The notes: generated from the letters alone by a model not told the origin. A DNA stretch of 64,000 nt from Saccharothrix sp. (GCF_031180885.1 NZ_JAPSLK010000005.1:1-64000); one strand, 5' to 3'; counted from the first letter of the stretch, positions 20,429 to 29,893 are shown. A program made the numbers and translations.

Positions 20429-21244
20429 ATGAGTGTTGCCGTGCGTGCGCGCGGCCTCGGGTTGCGCTATCGGCGCGTCCGGGCGTTGCGCGACTGCTCG
20501 TTCGAGCTGCCGGCCGGGACGTGACAGCCCTGGTCGGTGCGAACGGTGCGGGCAAGTCGACGTTGCTCAAGGTCGCCGCCGGACTGGCGCGCCCCACCGA
20601 GGGCGTGCTGGAAGTCCGCGGCGAAGTCGGGTTCGTCGCGCAGGAGAAGCCGCTGTACCGGGCGCTCACGGTCGCTGAGATGCTGGAGTTCGGCAAGCGC
20701 ACCAACCCGCGTTGGGACCACGCCTACGCCGTCGACCTGGTCGACCGGGCACGCCTGCCGCTGGGCGCCAGACCGGCCGGCTCTCCGGCGGCCAACGCGC
20801 CCACGTGGCGCTGGTCCTCGCCCTCGCCCGCCGTCCGGACGTCCTGCCGCTCGACGAACCGCCGGCCGAGATGGACCCGGTCGCCCGCAGGACGCCATCC
20901 GCTCGATCATGCTCGCGGTCGAGGAGACCGGGGTGACCGTGGTGCTGTCCTCCCACGTCGTCGCCGACCTCGACCTGTCGGGACGTTTCCTCTCCAACCG
21001 GACCGGGCAGGACGCCTACTACTCCTGCCTCGGCTCCGCGAGTGGCGGGGACCCGGGGCCGTGCATGGAGCGGCTGGGCTACCGGTCCGCCGCCGACCTC
21101 GTCCAGCCCGGTGACCGGTTCTGGTGGTTCCAGGCGATCGACGCCACCCTCTTCACCGCCGCCGGCGTGCTGTGCCTGGTGGGCGCGCTGTGGTGGCTGC
21201 GCAAGCGTTTCCGCCGCGAGATCCGGGTCCCGGCCGCGGTCTGA
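20429..21244 (+). pseudogene. decayed ABC transporter (ATPase fused to permease tail)
   Basis: The remains of a YtrA-regulated ABC transporter. ATPase parts are found in successive frames: start and beta strands (VRARGLGLRYRRVRALRD), frame lost at 20521 by one missing base; Walker A GANGAGKST; frame lost near 20775; signature LSGGQRAHVAL and Walker B-like VLPLDEP; frame lost again near 20889; then H-loop LSSHVVADLD. The sequence then runs directly into a permease C-terminus (DRFWWFQAIDATLFTAAGV, a final membrane helix). The ATPase tail and most of the permease have therefore been deleted. Not functional. Confidence 0.88.
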
Positions 21245-21290
21245 CTTCCCCGTGCACGTGCGCTTCGGCACGCGTACACGCATGGCCGGC

Positions 21291-21312
21291 TTTCACTAAC
21301 CGACTAGTGAAA
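21291..21312. promoter_or_regulatory. GntR (YtrA-type) operator, copy 2
   Basis: TTTCACTA-ACCGAC-TAGTGAAA has the same arms and spacing as the site at 19926-19947. It ends 17 bases before GTG 21330, so the regulator probably also controls, or once controlled, the next gene. Confidence 0.85.
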
Positions 21313-21329
21313 TGAGTAAGGAGCACTCG

Positions 21330-22247
21330 GTGCTGCAACGACGTCCCGCGCCGACCACCCTCACCCGCTCGCGGGCGCCGGTCGCCGTGGTCGCCGCCGT
21401 CGGCATTTCCGTTGCGCTGTACGTGGTGCAGGCGCACGTGTCGCCGTTGGAACGCTGGTTCATGTACGACCTGGACATCTACCGCCAGGGCGGCCGGGCC
21501 GTGCTCGACGGCGTCGGCCTCTACACCGCGCGGTTCAACGGGCAGCCGTTCACCGACACGCCGTTCAGCGCCGTGCTGTTCGCCGGGTTCGCGCCGGCGC
21601 CGATGGAGGTCGCGCGGCTGGTGATGGACGGGCTGACGACCGCCGCGGTGGCGGGCGCGATGTGGTGGTCGGCGCGGCTGACCGTGCGGGGGCCAATGGT
21701 GGCGGCCGAGGTGCTCGCGGTCGCCCTGACGGCGCTGCTGATCTCGCCGGTGTCATGGCGCCACCACTGGGTCTGGTGCGTGCCCCTGGTGGTGCTGCTG
21801 GGCCGCCGGGCCGTGGTCGTCGTGGTGCTCCTGGCCGCGTGGCCGATCCCCGGTTCGGACGCTTTCCCGCTGCCACAAGGGCTCCTGTCGCAGGTCGGGC
21901 CGTTCGAGAACCTGTACGCGCTGCTCGGCCCGACCGCCCCGGGGGTGGGCCTGGCACGCGGCAAATTCGGTTCGCCGGACGGCGGGCATCGGTTAGCGTC
22001 GGGCGGGTGGACGGCGAGATCCTGTCCGGCGGCACGACCACGGTCGTGCGGATCGGCCGCACCGTGCGCCGGCCGGTGCGCGCGTGGAGCGAGGCGGTGC
22101 AGTGGCTGCTGGCCGGGCTCGCCGCGGCGCAGGTGCGCGGCGTGCCGCGGTGGCGCGGCGTGGACGAGGAAGGCCGGGAGGTGCTGGACTTCCTGCCCGG
22201 CGAGGCGGGGACGTCGGCGTACCGGGGACCGGACCGGGCGCTGGTGA
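21330..22247 (+). pseudogene. truncated GT87-like membrane mannosyltransferase
   Basis: Remains of a polyprenol-phosphate-mannose-dependent alpha-mannosyltransferase of the GT87/DUF2029 type. The N-terminal helix is followed by the acidic motif MYDLDIYRQGGRAVLDGVGLY and a degraded PFTDTPFSAVLFA block, then immediately the late motif LISPVSWRHHWVWCVPLV. About 190 residues normally between these are missing, and the last ~80 residues read through the start of the next gene. GTG 21330 has AAGGAG upstream; an ATG at 21312 overlaps the operator. Probably inactive. Confidence 0.7.
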
Positions 22248-22792
22248 GCGCGGCGAAGCTGTTGCGGCGGATGCACGACGCCACCGCTCCCCTGCCCGAC
22301 AAGACCGCGCGGCAGTGGCAGTTACCGGTGGTCGAACCGGTGGAAGTGGTGTGCCACGGCGATTTCGCGCCCTACAACTGCGTGTTCCGGGACGACGAGA
22401 CCACGGGCGTGTTCGACTTCGACACCGCCCATCCGGGTCCCAGGGCATGGGATCTGGCTTATGCGGTGTACCGGTTCGTTCCGCTGTCCACTTTGGACTC
22501 GTTTGAGGTTGTGGAACAGGCGCGGCGAGCTAGGGTTTTCCTTGACGCGTACGGGCGCACCCGCGGTGAACGGCTGGACGTCGTGGATGCGTTGGTCCCG
22601 CGACTGCTTGCGCTGGTTGACTTCATGCGCACCGCCGCCGCCAACGGTGACCCGAACTTCGCCCGCCACATCGAAGAAGGCCACGCCGACCTCTACCTGC
22701 GTGACGCCGACCACATGATCGCCCACCGCGCGGTGTGGGACCGGATCGTGGTGGGACAACCGGATTCCGATCTCCGGTCAAGGTCAACATAG
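22007..22792 (+). CDS. aminoglycoside-phosphotransferase-like kinase
   Basis: Small-molecule kinase of 261 residues of the APH/choline-kinase superfamily. It has the catalytic loop CHGDFAPYNCVFRD (HGD with Asn) and metal motif VFDFDTAHPG, and an N-lobe starting VDGEILSGGTTTVVRIG. The GTG start at 22007 follows a TTAGCGT -10-like box by about 8 bases and may be leaderless. Family members phosphorylate antibiotics, choline, homoserine or sugars; the substrate cannot be told. It overlaps the unreliable end of the upstream pseudogene. Confidence 0.82.
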   Translation: MDGEILSGGTTTVVRIGRTVRRPVRAWSEAVQWLLAGLAAAQVRGVPRWRGVDEEGREVLDFLPGEAGTSAYRGPDRALVSAAKLLRRMHDATAPLPDKTARQWQLPVVEPVEVVCHGDFAPYNCVFRDDETTGVFDFDTAHPGPRAWDLAYAVYRFVPLSTLDSFEVVEQARRARVFLDAYGRTRGERLDVVDALVPRLLALVDFMRTAAANGDPNFARHIEEGHADLYLRDADHMIAHRAVWDRIVVGQPDSDLRSRST

Positions 22793-23089
22793 GATCCGGC
22801 GCCCACGGCTCCGGCACCCTGCCCGACGCCGCCCGCCAGGTCGTGCAGGACCGCAACAACCAGGGCGACAGCCGGGTCCGCTTCTGGCGCATGCCGTCCG
22901 AACTGCTGTTGGCCGGTAACCCTGCCCTGCCCGACCACGGCGTGCGCGCGACCGTGCGGACCGCCCGCGAGCACACCGTGGGCCAGGAGTACTTCGCCGG
23001 TCTCGACGTCGATCCCCGTACCTGCGGGTGCTCGGCGACAAGGGCAACGGCGGATCGTCGTCGGCATGACCGAGGTGGCCGTGCGGGCG

Positions 23090-23480
23090 GACGTTGACCT
23101 TCGACGCGTAGGAACCCGGTCGGTAGTCGGGGTCGAAGAAGCAGGTCGGGCCGTGGGCGGGACAGGCCCCGGCCACGCCGCTGCTGGTCAGGGTCGAGTC
23201 GGCGCGCAGGCCCATCCGGAGCGGGTATTGCGGCTCGGTGGGCGCGGGTGGTTGCCGCAGTAGGACTGGTAGACGACACGCAGGTCCACGCGGTAGTCGT
23301 AGCCGCGTGACCCGCCGGCGAGGACGCCGTTGGTGAGCAGGGCGGCGTCGTAGGACCGCGGGTGGACCTCGATGGTCTTCGCGGCCACGTTTGCCGCCCC
23401 GGGACTCGCCGTGCAGGAAGGTCTTTTCGGGCTTGACAGCGTCGGTCGTGGCGCGGGTCGGGTCCACGGTGGCGCGGAAG
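23090..23480 (-). pseudogene. frameshifted remnant of a secreted protein
   Basis: Region 22793-23498 has no intact gene. On the minus strand, pieces in two frames read like one protein: VFRATVDPTRATTDAVKPEK; then TIEVHPRSYDAALLTNGVL, GYDYRVDLRVVYQSYCGNHP; then TEPQYPLRMGLRADSTLTSS, ACPAHGPTCFFDPDYRPG. The cysteine-containing, extracellular-looking composition suggests a secreted domain I do not recognise. A plus-strand frame (22795-23097) is equally undefined. Confidence 0.45.
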
Positions 23481-23498
23481 ACTTGGGATAGTTCTGAC

Positions 23499-24113
23499 GT
23501 GGCCGAACGCAGACGAGGCACCCCGACCCCGCCCACCGACACGACCGTCCTCGACCGGGACTGGACGGTGAACGAGGTCGTCGGCGCGACCTACGAGCGG
23601 ACGCTGTTCGTGGACGTGGACATGGCGGACCTGCTCAACCGGGGGTCGACGTTCCGCGAGTGCGTGTTCCGGGGCGTGGAGTTCAACGCGTCCACGCACA
23701 CCGAGGCCGCGTTCCTCAACTGCACGTTCGTCCGGTGCGAGTTCTTCGACGCCACCTTCACCGACTGCAAGCTGGTCGGCAGCATGTTCGACGGCGGAAG
23801 CTTCGACGTGCTGCGGGTCAGCGGCGGGGACTGGTCGTTCGTCGGGCTGCCCGGGGCGGACCTGCGGCGGGCCTCGTTCACTGGGCTGCGGATGAACGAC
23901 GTGGACCTGACCGGCGCGAAGTGCGCGGGGGCGGCGTTCACCGAGGTGGACCTGTCCGACGCGTGGGTGCACGGCGCGGACTTCACCGGGGCGGACCTGC
24001 GCGGCTCCGACCTGTCCGGCATCGACATCACGTCGGCCACGCTCACCGGGGCGCGGATCGAGCCCGAGCAGGCCGTGGCGATCGCGCTCACGCTCGGCTT
24101 CCGGATCGGCTGA
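23499..24113 (+). CDS. pentapeptide-repeat protein
   Basis: Cytoplasmic protein of 204 residues made mostly of pentapeptide repeats of the A(D/N)LxX type (for example GADLRRASFTGLRMNDVDLTG, GADFTGADLRGSDLSGIDI), which fold as a right-handed quadrilateral helix. Relatives include DNA mimics of the Qnr/MfpA class that protect gyrase, but most have no known role, and this one has irregular early repeats (FRECVFRGVEF). GTG 23499 is close to a GATAGT box and may be leaderless. Confidence 0.85.
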   Translation: MAERRRGTPTPPTDTTVLDRDWTVNEVVGATYERTLFVDVDMADLLNRGSTFRECVFRGVEFNASTHTEAAFLNCTFVRCEFFDATFTDCKLVGSMFDGGSFDVLRVSGGDWSFVGLPGADLRRASFTGLRMNDVDLTGAKCAGAAFTEVDLSDAWVHGADFTGADLRGSDLSGIDITSATLTGARIEPEQAVAIALTLGFRIG

Positions 24114-24301
24114 CCACCGGGCGAGCGCACTACCCGGTCGAGTGAACTTCCCCGCGGGTCCCGGTCGGCACATGATCATGACCGGGCGCCGTTGTTGACC
24201 GAGACGTCGTTGCCGGGGGTCTTCGCGGCGGGGACGTGCGGTCGGGGACCGTCAAGCGGATCGGTTCGGCTATCGGGCAGGGGGCGGTGGCGAGCGAGGA
24301 C

Positions 24302-24997
24302 TTAGAAGAACTCGTCGAGCAGGCGGTAGAAGGTCGTTTTGGCCGGGTTTTCCTCGACCCCGTAGCGGTTGAGGAACCGTTTCGCCGACGCCTCGCCGTA
24401 CTGGGGGTTCCGCTCGTCGGTCAGGGACCTGGTGGCGATGCCCAGGTCCAGCCAGCGGTCCGCCACGCCCAGGCGGCCCGCGTCGATCACGCCCGTGACG
24501 TCGCCGGTCTCCGGGTCGAACAGGACGTTCGGCACGCACAGGTCTCCGTGGCACACCACCAGCTCCTCGTCGACCGGTCGGGTGGCGAGCAGTTCGGCGA
24601 CCAGTTGGTCACGGGTCCACCCGGCGCGTTCGGCGTCGAGGTCGTCCAGGTCCGGGGAGGCGGCCAGGGCCTCCGGGATCGTCACGGCCAGGGTCCGGTC
24701 GAACGGGCAGTCCGCGACGGGCAGGGCGTGCAGGGCGCGGGTCAGGTCCGCCAGGGCGTCCACGATGCGGTCGGTGTCGGGCCACAACTCGGCGGCCGAC
24801 CGGCCCGGGACCTCGGCGGTCACCAGCAGGCCGGGTTCGCACTCCAGGACCTCCGCCGCCGGGATGCCCCGGGCGCGCAGCCAGCGCAGCCGTTCGCCCT
24901 CGGCCACCAGGTCGTCCACCTCGGAGACCTTGCGGTAGACACCGTTGTAGCGGCTGACCGCCGCGCCGGACTTGCCGATCGTCACGCGTTCCCACAC
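24302..24997 (-). CDS. APH(3')-like phosphotransferase
   Basis: Kinase of about 231 residues of the aminoglycoside 3'-phosphotransferase family. It has ATP-lobe motif GKSGAAVSRY, catalytic loop CHGDLCVPNVLFD (HGDxxxxN) and metal motif VIDAGRLGVADRWLDLG, closely following the APH(3') pattern, and a C-terminal ...LLDEFF ending like the known enzymes. The start is uncertain: GTG 24997 (used) or TTG 25024. It may confer resistance to kanamycin-type antibiotics, or be an intrinsic kinase. Confidence 0.88.
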   Translation of the reverse strand: MWERVTIGKSGAAVSRYNGVYRKVSEVDDLVAEGERLRWLRARGIPAAEVLECEPGLLVTAEVPGRSAAELWPDTDRIVDALADLTRALHALPVADCPFDRTLAVTIPEALAASPDLDDLDAERAGWTRDQLVAELLATRPVDEELVVCHGDLCVPNVLFDPETGDVTGVIDAGRLGVADRWLDLGIATRSLTDERNPQYGEASAKRFLNRYGVEENPAKTTFYRLLDEFF

Positions 24998-25034
24998 GCG
25001 ACCAAGCCTGGCACGGCGGTTCAACCGGTTTTCG

Positions 25035-26339
25035 CTACGCCCGCATCACCGTGGAGATCGGGATCCGCGCCGCCCGCAGCGCGGGCACCAGGCCACCCAG
25101 CACGCCGGCGACCAGGCCCGCCACGACCCCGGCCACGCCGGCCTGCCACGGGAAGGCCACGCCCTCCAACGACGGGAACCTCGACCCGAACATGGAGGAG
25201 GCCACCCGCAAGCCGACCACCGCGGCACCGATCGCCGCTGCTGCGGTGAGCAAGCCGGTCAGGAGGGTTTCGGCCAGCACGATGCCCGCCAGCAGGAGCC
25301 GGGGGGTGCCCACTGCTCGGCGCAGCGCGAACTCCTCCACGCGTTCGCCCACCGTCGCCAGGCCGACGTTGAGGATGCCCGCGACACCGATCAGCAGGAC
25401 CAGTGCCGCCATGCCGAGGAAGATCAGGCGCATCAGCTTCAGCTCGGTGGACATGCGTTCGAGCGTGTTGACCGTGTTGACGTGGATCTGATCGGCCGGC
25501 GTGCCGCCCGCGACCAGCCGGGCGCGCAGCGTGTGCTCCACCTCGTAGGCGGTCGGGGACATCATGATCTGGAGGCCGGGACCGTTGCGGTCGTCGCTCA
25601 GGCCGCTGGAGGGCAGCCAGTTGGCCAGTTCGTCGGAGCGGACGTAGGCGGCGGGGACGTAGCTGCCGTCCTCGACCACGCCGATGAAGCGCGGGGTGGC
25701 GTTGGCCTTGGCGCCGTTGATGCGCATCTCGGCGGGCACCTGGTAGCGCTGGAACGCTTCGGCGGCCTTGGTGTTGAGGACCAGGCGGGGTGCGAGGGAC
25801 GGGTCGCCGCCGAAGTCGAGCCACTGGCCGGCGGTGGTGTGGAAGGGCCGGAACGCGCGGACGTCGCCGGTGAGGCCGACCAGTTGCAGCTCGATCGCCT
25901 GGCCGCTGGGGGCGCCCTTGTTGCCATCGCTCAGTTCGCGGCAGCCGTTCTGGTCGCACGTCATGCGCGGGCCGAAGCTCCGGGGCTCGTCGATCGGACC
26001 GCCGCCCTCATTGACCGGTTTGACGCCGGGTTCGCCGATGATCGCCTGCGTGCTGGTGATGGCGACCGCGTCGGACCGACCGCGCACGACGTCCAGAACG
26101 GTGTCGACGTCGACGGTGGGCGGCATGTACATCTGGCGGGTGCCGTCCTTGCCGGAGTTCAGCTCGACGTCGGCGAGCAAGGCCCGGTTGGCGATCTCCG
26201 CGCCCGCTTGCACGGCGACCACGGCGAGCACGCCCATGAACAGGCTGATCATGGACAGGAACGTGCGCAGCTTGCGGGCCCGGATGCCCTGCCCGCCGAT
26301 GATCAACGACGACCGCAGCCGCCCGGACAGCCGGATCAC
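25035..26339 (-). CDS. MacB-like ABC permease
   Basis: Permease of 434 residues of the MacB/FtsX family: N-terminal membrane helix (FLSMISLFMGVLAVVAVQAG), large extracytoplasmic domain (about 55-300), then three C-terminal helices with the FtsX motif VGERVEEFALRRAVGTPR. GTG 26339 overlaps the ATPase stop by four bases. Third gene of a tripartite set (membrane-fusion lipoprotein, ATPase, permease), so it likely works as a mechanotransmission ABC system acting on an exported peptide or antibiotic. Confidence 0.9.
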   Translation of the reverse strand: MIRLSGRLRSSLIIGGQGIRARKLRTFLSMISLFMGVLAVVAVQAGAEIANRALLADVELNSGKDGTRQMYMPPTVDVDTVLDVVRGRSDAVAITSTQAIIGEPGVKPVNEGGGPIDEPRSFGPRMTCDQNGCRELSDGNKGAPSGQAIELQLVGLTGDVRAFRPFHTTAGQWLDFGGDPSLAPRLVLNTKAAEAFQRYQVPAEMRINGAKANATPRFIGVVEDGSYVPAAYVRSDELANWLPSSGLSDDRNGPGLQIMMSPTAYEVEHTLRARLVAGGTPADQIHVNTVNTLERMSTELKLMRLIFLGMAALVLLIGVAGILNVGLATVGERVEEFALRRAVGTPRLLLAGIVLAETLLTGLLTAAAAIGAAVVGLRVASSMFGSRFPSLEGVAFPWQAGVAGVVAGLVAGVLGGLVPALRAARIPISTVMRA

Positions 26340-27349
26340 GCGACCACCCGCTCGTTTGCCTGGCTTTCGTTGGCGGGGTTGAGGATGCCGTCGGCCAAGC
26401 GGAGGACGCGGCTCATCTTGGCGGCGTGGTCGCGGTCGTGCGTGACCAGCACGAGGCCGCAGCCCTGGTCCGTGGTGGCGCGCAGGACTTCGACGACGAG
26501 GTTGCCGGTCTCGGTGTCGAGGGCGCCGGTCGGTTCGTCGGCGAGGAGGACGCGGGGTTCCCGGACGAGGGCGCGGGCGATCGCGACCCGCTGCTGTTCG
26601 CCGCCGGAGAGCCGGGGCGGTTTGTGCTTGGCCAGGTGGGCGATGCCGACGCGGTCGAGGGCGGCCATCACCTTGGCTTTGCGCTTGCGGCGGGGGAGCC
26701 AGCCTTGGCCGTTGACCAGCGCCATGGCGACGTTCTGGGCGGCGGTGAGGTGTTTGAGGAGGAAGAAGCGCTGGAAGACGAACCCGAACTCGGCGCTGCG
26801 CAGGGCGGCGGCTTTGCGCTCGGGGAGTTTGGTGATGTCGCGGTCGTTGAGGAGGTACCGGCCGGCGTCGGGGCGGTCGAAGAGGCCGATGACGCTGAGG
26901 AGGGTGGACTTGCCGGAGCCGGAGCGGCCGAGGATGGCGATCGACTCTCCACTGCGGACGGTGAGGTCGACGCCGGCCAGGATGGTGCGCGGCTCTTGTT
27001 GGCCTTTGAGGGTTTTCGTCACGCCGGTGAGCTGGATGAGCGGCGCGCCGAAGGTCGGGGCGGTGTAGGGCGAGCCGGCCGAGGTGGTGGTGAAGGGTGG
27101 CGTGGCCGGGGTCGCGGCGAATGGCGGGATGGCCGGGTTCGCGGCGGGGCTTGACGGGGGCGCGGTCGCAGCCGGGACCGCGGCGACGGGCGGCAGTGGG
27201 ACTGGCGTTGTGACCTGGGAAGACGCGGCCGGGGTTGGCGCGTTGGGTGGCCTCCGGCCCCCGTCTCCATTGTCCCACGGGGGTACGACATTCGGGTCGG
27301 CGTGCCCCCGGGGGTCATTCTGCCGGCCGGGTACGACGGAATCGGTCAC
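26336..27349 (-). CDS. ABC transporter ATPase, MacB/LolD type
   Basis: ATPase of 337 residues with Walker A GRSGSGKST, signature LSGGEQQRVAIARAL, Walker B VLLADEPTGALD and H-loop LVTHDRDHA. It drives the permease encoded by the overlapping downstream gene. The start at 27349 overlaps the upstream stop by four bases. This gives an unusual Pro/Ala/Thr-rich N-terminal extension of about 95 residues, part of which (VVPPWDNGDGGRRPP) is encoded by the 42-bp repeat at 27249-27290. Confidence 0.88.
   Translation of the reverse strand: MTDSVVPGRQNDPRGHADPNVVPPWDNGDGGRRPPNAPTPAASSQVTTPVPLPPVAAVPAATAPPSSPAANPAIPPFAATPATPPFTTTSAGSPYTAPTFGAPLIQLTGVTKTLKGQQEPRTILAGVDLTVRSGESIAILGRSGSGKSTLLSVIGLFDRPDAGRYLLNDRDITKLPERKAAALRSAEFGFVFQRFFLLKHLTAAQNVAMALVNGQGWLPRRKRKAKVMAALDRVGIAHLAKHKPPRLSGGEQQRVAIARALVREPRVLLADEPTGALDTETGNLVVEVLRATTDQGCGLVLVTHDRDHAAKMSRVLRLADGILNPANESQANERVVA
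27249..27290. repeat. 42-bp dispersed repeat, copy 1 (inside a gene)
   Basis: Identical over 42 bases to 46827-46868. Read on the minus strand it begins TGTCGTACCCCCGTGGGACA. Here it codes for part of the linker of the ABC ATPase; the other copy is intergenic. Confidence 0.9.
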
Positions 27350-28347
27350 TTCGAGCCGCCCTCGGGCCGGCCGGGCTGGCCTTGCTCCCCCTGTGCGGGT
27401 GGGAGGTCGGGGCCCGGGACCGCCAGGGTCTCGTCGCCGGTCAGGCCTTCCTTGATCTCGACGACCTTGCCGTCGGTCAGGCCCAGGACCACGTCCTTCG
27501 TGGTCCGCGCACCGTCCGCACCGATCACGTCGACCTTGCCCTTGCCCTGGCCGCCGGCTACCGCCTCGACCGGCACCACCAGGGCGTTCTGGGCGCTGGC
27601 GGTGACGACCTCCAGGGTGGCGGACGCGCCGTTGATCAGCTTCACGTCGTCAGGGGCGGTGCACACCAGGCGCAAGCCGGTCGGCTCCGACTGGGTGCCG
27701 CCGGGTTGCTGGGGCGGCGGGGCCGGGCGGCCGGTGGTTTCCGGGGTTTCGGTTTCCGGGGCGGCGGGAGGCGGTGGGGCGGGGACGGTGCCGGCGGGGA
27801 GGGCGGCGATGGTGCCCAGGAGGGTGCACGGGAACGGACCCGGGCCGTTCTTAATCTGGGCCTGGATGGTGCCGCTCACCGCGTCGGCGATCTGGTAGGC
27901 CTGCTCGCCGTTGATGTCCGCGACGATGCCGTACCCCGCGTACTTCGCCGATGCCACCGGCATTCCGGCGGTGACCGTGGCCTTGTCGTCCACCAGGCGG
28001 CCGCCGAAGGTCGAACCGGCCGGCACCTCCACGTGGTTGGGCTTGCCGTCCGTCCACACCGTGGCCACGCGGGTCGGCTTGGTCGGGGTGGCCGTCGACT
28101 GGGCCACCTCCAAGTACCGGATCTGGCCCGCGGTCGGCGCGGTGAGGCCGTACAGCGGGTTCATGGCGACCTTGCCGGTCAGGCTGACCTTGTTCGACAG
28201 GTCCTGCCTGGTCGGCTTGGCCGTGGTCATGGTCGTGCCGCGCGGCGCGAGGTCGGGTGTGACGGCCTCCGGGCCGCTCGACGTGCACGCGGTCGCGACC
28301 AGCGCGCACGCCAGGACGGCAGCGCTGAGCTGCGCTCGTTTCGACAC
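27346..28347 (-). CDS. membrane-fusion-like lipoprotein of ABC system
   Basis: Lipoprotein of 333 residues: signal peptide with lipobox (ALVATAC), then a HlyD/MacA-like arrangement of beta-rich halves (QIRYLEVAQ; ALVVPVEAVAGGQGKGKVDVIG; VVLGLTDGKVVEIKEGLTGDE) flanking a Pro-rich insert (APPPPAAPETETPETTG). It is the extracytoplasmic adaptor for the ATPase and permease encoded downstream, with which it is translationally coupled. Confidence 0.82.
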   Translation of the reverse strand: MSKRAQLSAAVLACALVATACTSSGPEAVTPDLAPRGTTMTTAKPTRQDLSNKVSLTGKVAMNPLYGLTAPTAGQIRYLEVAQSTATPTKPTRVATVWTDGKPNHVEVPAGSTFGGRLVDDKATVTAGMPVASAKYAGYGIVADINGEQAYQIADAVSGTIQAQIKNGPGPFPCTLLGTIAALPAGTVPAPPPPAAPETETPETTGRPAPPPQQPGGTQSEPTGLRLVCTAPDDVKLINGASATLEVVTASAQNALVVPVEAVAGGQGKGKVDVIGADGARTTKDVVLGLTDGKVVEIKEGLTGDETLAVPGPDLPPAQGEQGQPGRPEGGSK

Positions 28348-28444
28348 CGGTATCCCCCAAGCGAATCACTTGCCGGTTTGGCCCAACCTACCGACAGGAC
28401 GCCCGGGACCCGCACCGGGTTGCATCCGGTGCGGGAACAGCAGG

Positions 28445-29206
28445 TCAGCGACCCAGGCGGAGGTCCAGGACGAGGTCGTCCAACTCCGGCTCGGCGGTGG
28501 GGGCGGAGGGGAGCGCGGTGCGTTCGTGCGCCTCTTCCAGAACCGCGTGCCAGTGCTCGACGTCCGCGGCGATCCGCGCCGGGTCCGGACGTCCCGGGAC
28601 GCCCTCCAGCAGCCGGTGCTCGCCCAGCGCCTTGGCCTCGACCAGGTCGGCCAGGTAACCGGGACCGCCCTGGGTCTCGGTGAGCTGGGGCAGGTTCGCC
28701 AGGACCTCGCCGGTGCGCATCAAGTGGACGCCGGTGAGCAGCGCGCGGAACGTGTAGAGCAGTGGCTTGAGTTCGCCGCTCTTCTCGAACAGCCGCCACT
28801 GGTTGCGCGCGAAGCCCCGGTAGTGCCGGGCGTGCCACCTCGTCAGGCAGCGCGGCGCGATCCCGCACAACCGCCGGTGCGCGGGCGTGGTGTGCTCGAC
28901 CAGCGGCGACAGCAGCTGTTCGAGCACGTAACCGTTGGGGCGCAACAGGAGTCGGCAGAACTTGAGCACGTCGTGGGTGACCAGGTCCAGCTCGACGCCG
29001 CCCCGCACCCACATGCGCTCCAGCGTCTCCGGCCCGTGCCGCAACCCGACGACCTCCTCCACCGGCAGCACGTGCACGCCGCGCAGGTCGACGTCGGAGT
29101 CGCGGGACGGGAACCCGTACAGGTGCGCGCCGGACACGGTCACGAACAGCAGCGGCTTGGGCTGCTCGGCGACCACGTCCGCCAGGTCCGGCACCTCGTA
29201 GCTCAC
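28445..29206 (-). CDS. RlaP-like predicted nucleotidyltransferase
   Basis: Predicted nucleotidyltransferase of 253 residues of the DNA-polymerase-beta superfamily (YcgL/RlaP type). The active-site strand is SGAHLYGFPSRDSDVDLRG, with two metal-binding Asp residues in DSDVD and a third probable acid in GVELDLV. The helical C-terminal part (FARNQWRLFEKSGELKPLL) is typical. GTG 29206 overlaps the stop of a related nucleotidyltransferase gene. RlaP proteins have been linked by gene neighbourhood to RNA repair; the substrate is unknown. Confidence 0.78.
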   Translation of the reverse strand: MSYEVPDLADVVAEQPKPLLFVTVSGAHLYGFPSRDSDVDLRGVHVLPVEEVVGLRHGPETLERMWVRGGVELDLVTHDVLKFCRLLLRPNGYVLEQLLSPLVEHTTPAHRRLCGIAPRCLTRWHARHYRGFARNQWRLFEKSGELKPLLYTFRALLTGVHLMRTGEVLANLPQLTETQGGPGYLADLVEAKALGEHRLLEGVPGRPDPARIAADVEHWHAVLEEAHERTALPSAPTAEPELDDLVLDLRLGR

Positions 29207-29832
29207 GCCAACCCCCTCTCCCGCACCGACACCAGCCACGCTTCGACCGCCTCCCGGTCGGGTTCGGCCGGCAGCGGACTCCGGGCACTGGCGATCTCCT
29301 CGCGCAACTGCGAAACCTGGCGCTCGACGTCGGCCATCGGGACCTCGCCGCGCCGGATCGCCAACAGCCGCTCGCGGTAAGGGCCGACGTCGAGCGAGAG
29401 CACGCCCGTGCGCACCAAATCCCGGCACACCAACAACTGGCGGACGACGTGCATGACCTGCTTCCACTTCAGACGGTCCACCGCACGCGCGAACTGCGCG
29501 GTGGTGGCGCGTTCGAAGCTCTCGACCGCACGGCGGGACAGCACGTGCGGCAGCAGGTCGCGCAGTTCACGGCCGACGTCGGTGGCGTGCTCGACGTGCG
29601 GCGAGGCGAAGACCTCCAGGACCGTGGGGTTGGACTTCAGCGCCAGCGCGCAGAACCGCTCCACCTCCCAGTTCAGCTCTTCCGCGCGCGGCCCCTCGTA
29701 GCTCGTGGGCGGTTTGTCGAAGCGCCAGAAGTCCCGAGTGGGCGCGACGAACACGCCCCGCCTGTCCACATCGGACGACGAGGTGGCGAGCCCGTAGGCA
29801 CGCGAACCGACCACCACCGACAGCACCAGCAC
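29203..29832 (-). CDS. RlaP-like predicted nucleotidyltransferase (paralogue)
   Basis: Predicted nucleotidyltransferase of 209 residues with the classic motif GSRAYGLATSSSDVDRRGV, shared domain architecture with the overlapping downstream gene, and a helical tail (FARAVDRLKWKQVMHVVRQLL). The N-terminus starts directly at the first core strand (VLVLSVVVGSRAYG), as in shorter family members. The two paralogues overlap by four bases, so they are made together and may form a heterodimer. Confidence 0.78.
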   Translation of the reverse strand: MLVLSVVVGSRAYGLATSSSDVDRRGVFVAPTRDFWRFDKPPTSYEGPRAEELNWEVERFCALALKSNPTVLEVFASPHVEHATDVGRELRDLLPHVLSRRAVESFERATTAQFARAVDRLKWKQVMHVVRQLLVCRDLVRTGVLSLDVGPYRERLLAIRRGEVPMADVERQVSQLREEIASARSPLPAEPDREAVEAWLVSVRERGLA

Positions 29833-29893
29833 CGGGTCAGTGTGGCGGACGGTGACGGTCGGGACGCAGCGATTTTCTACGCCGGGCAGCGCC

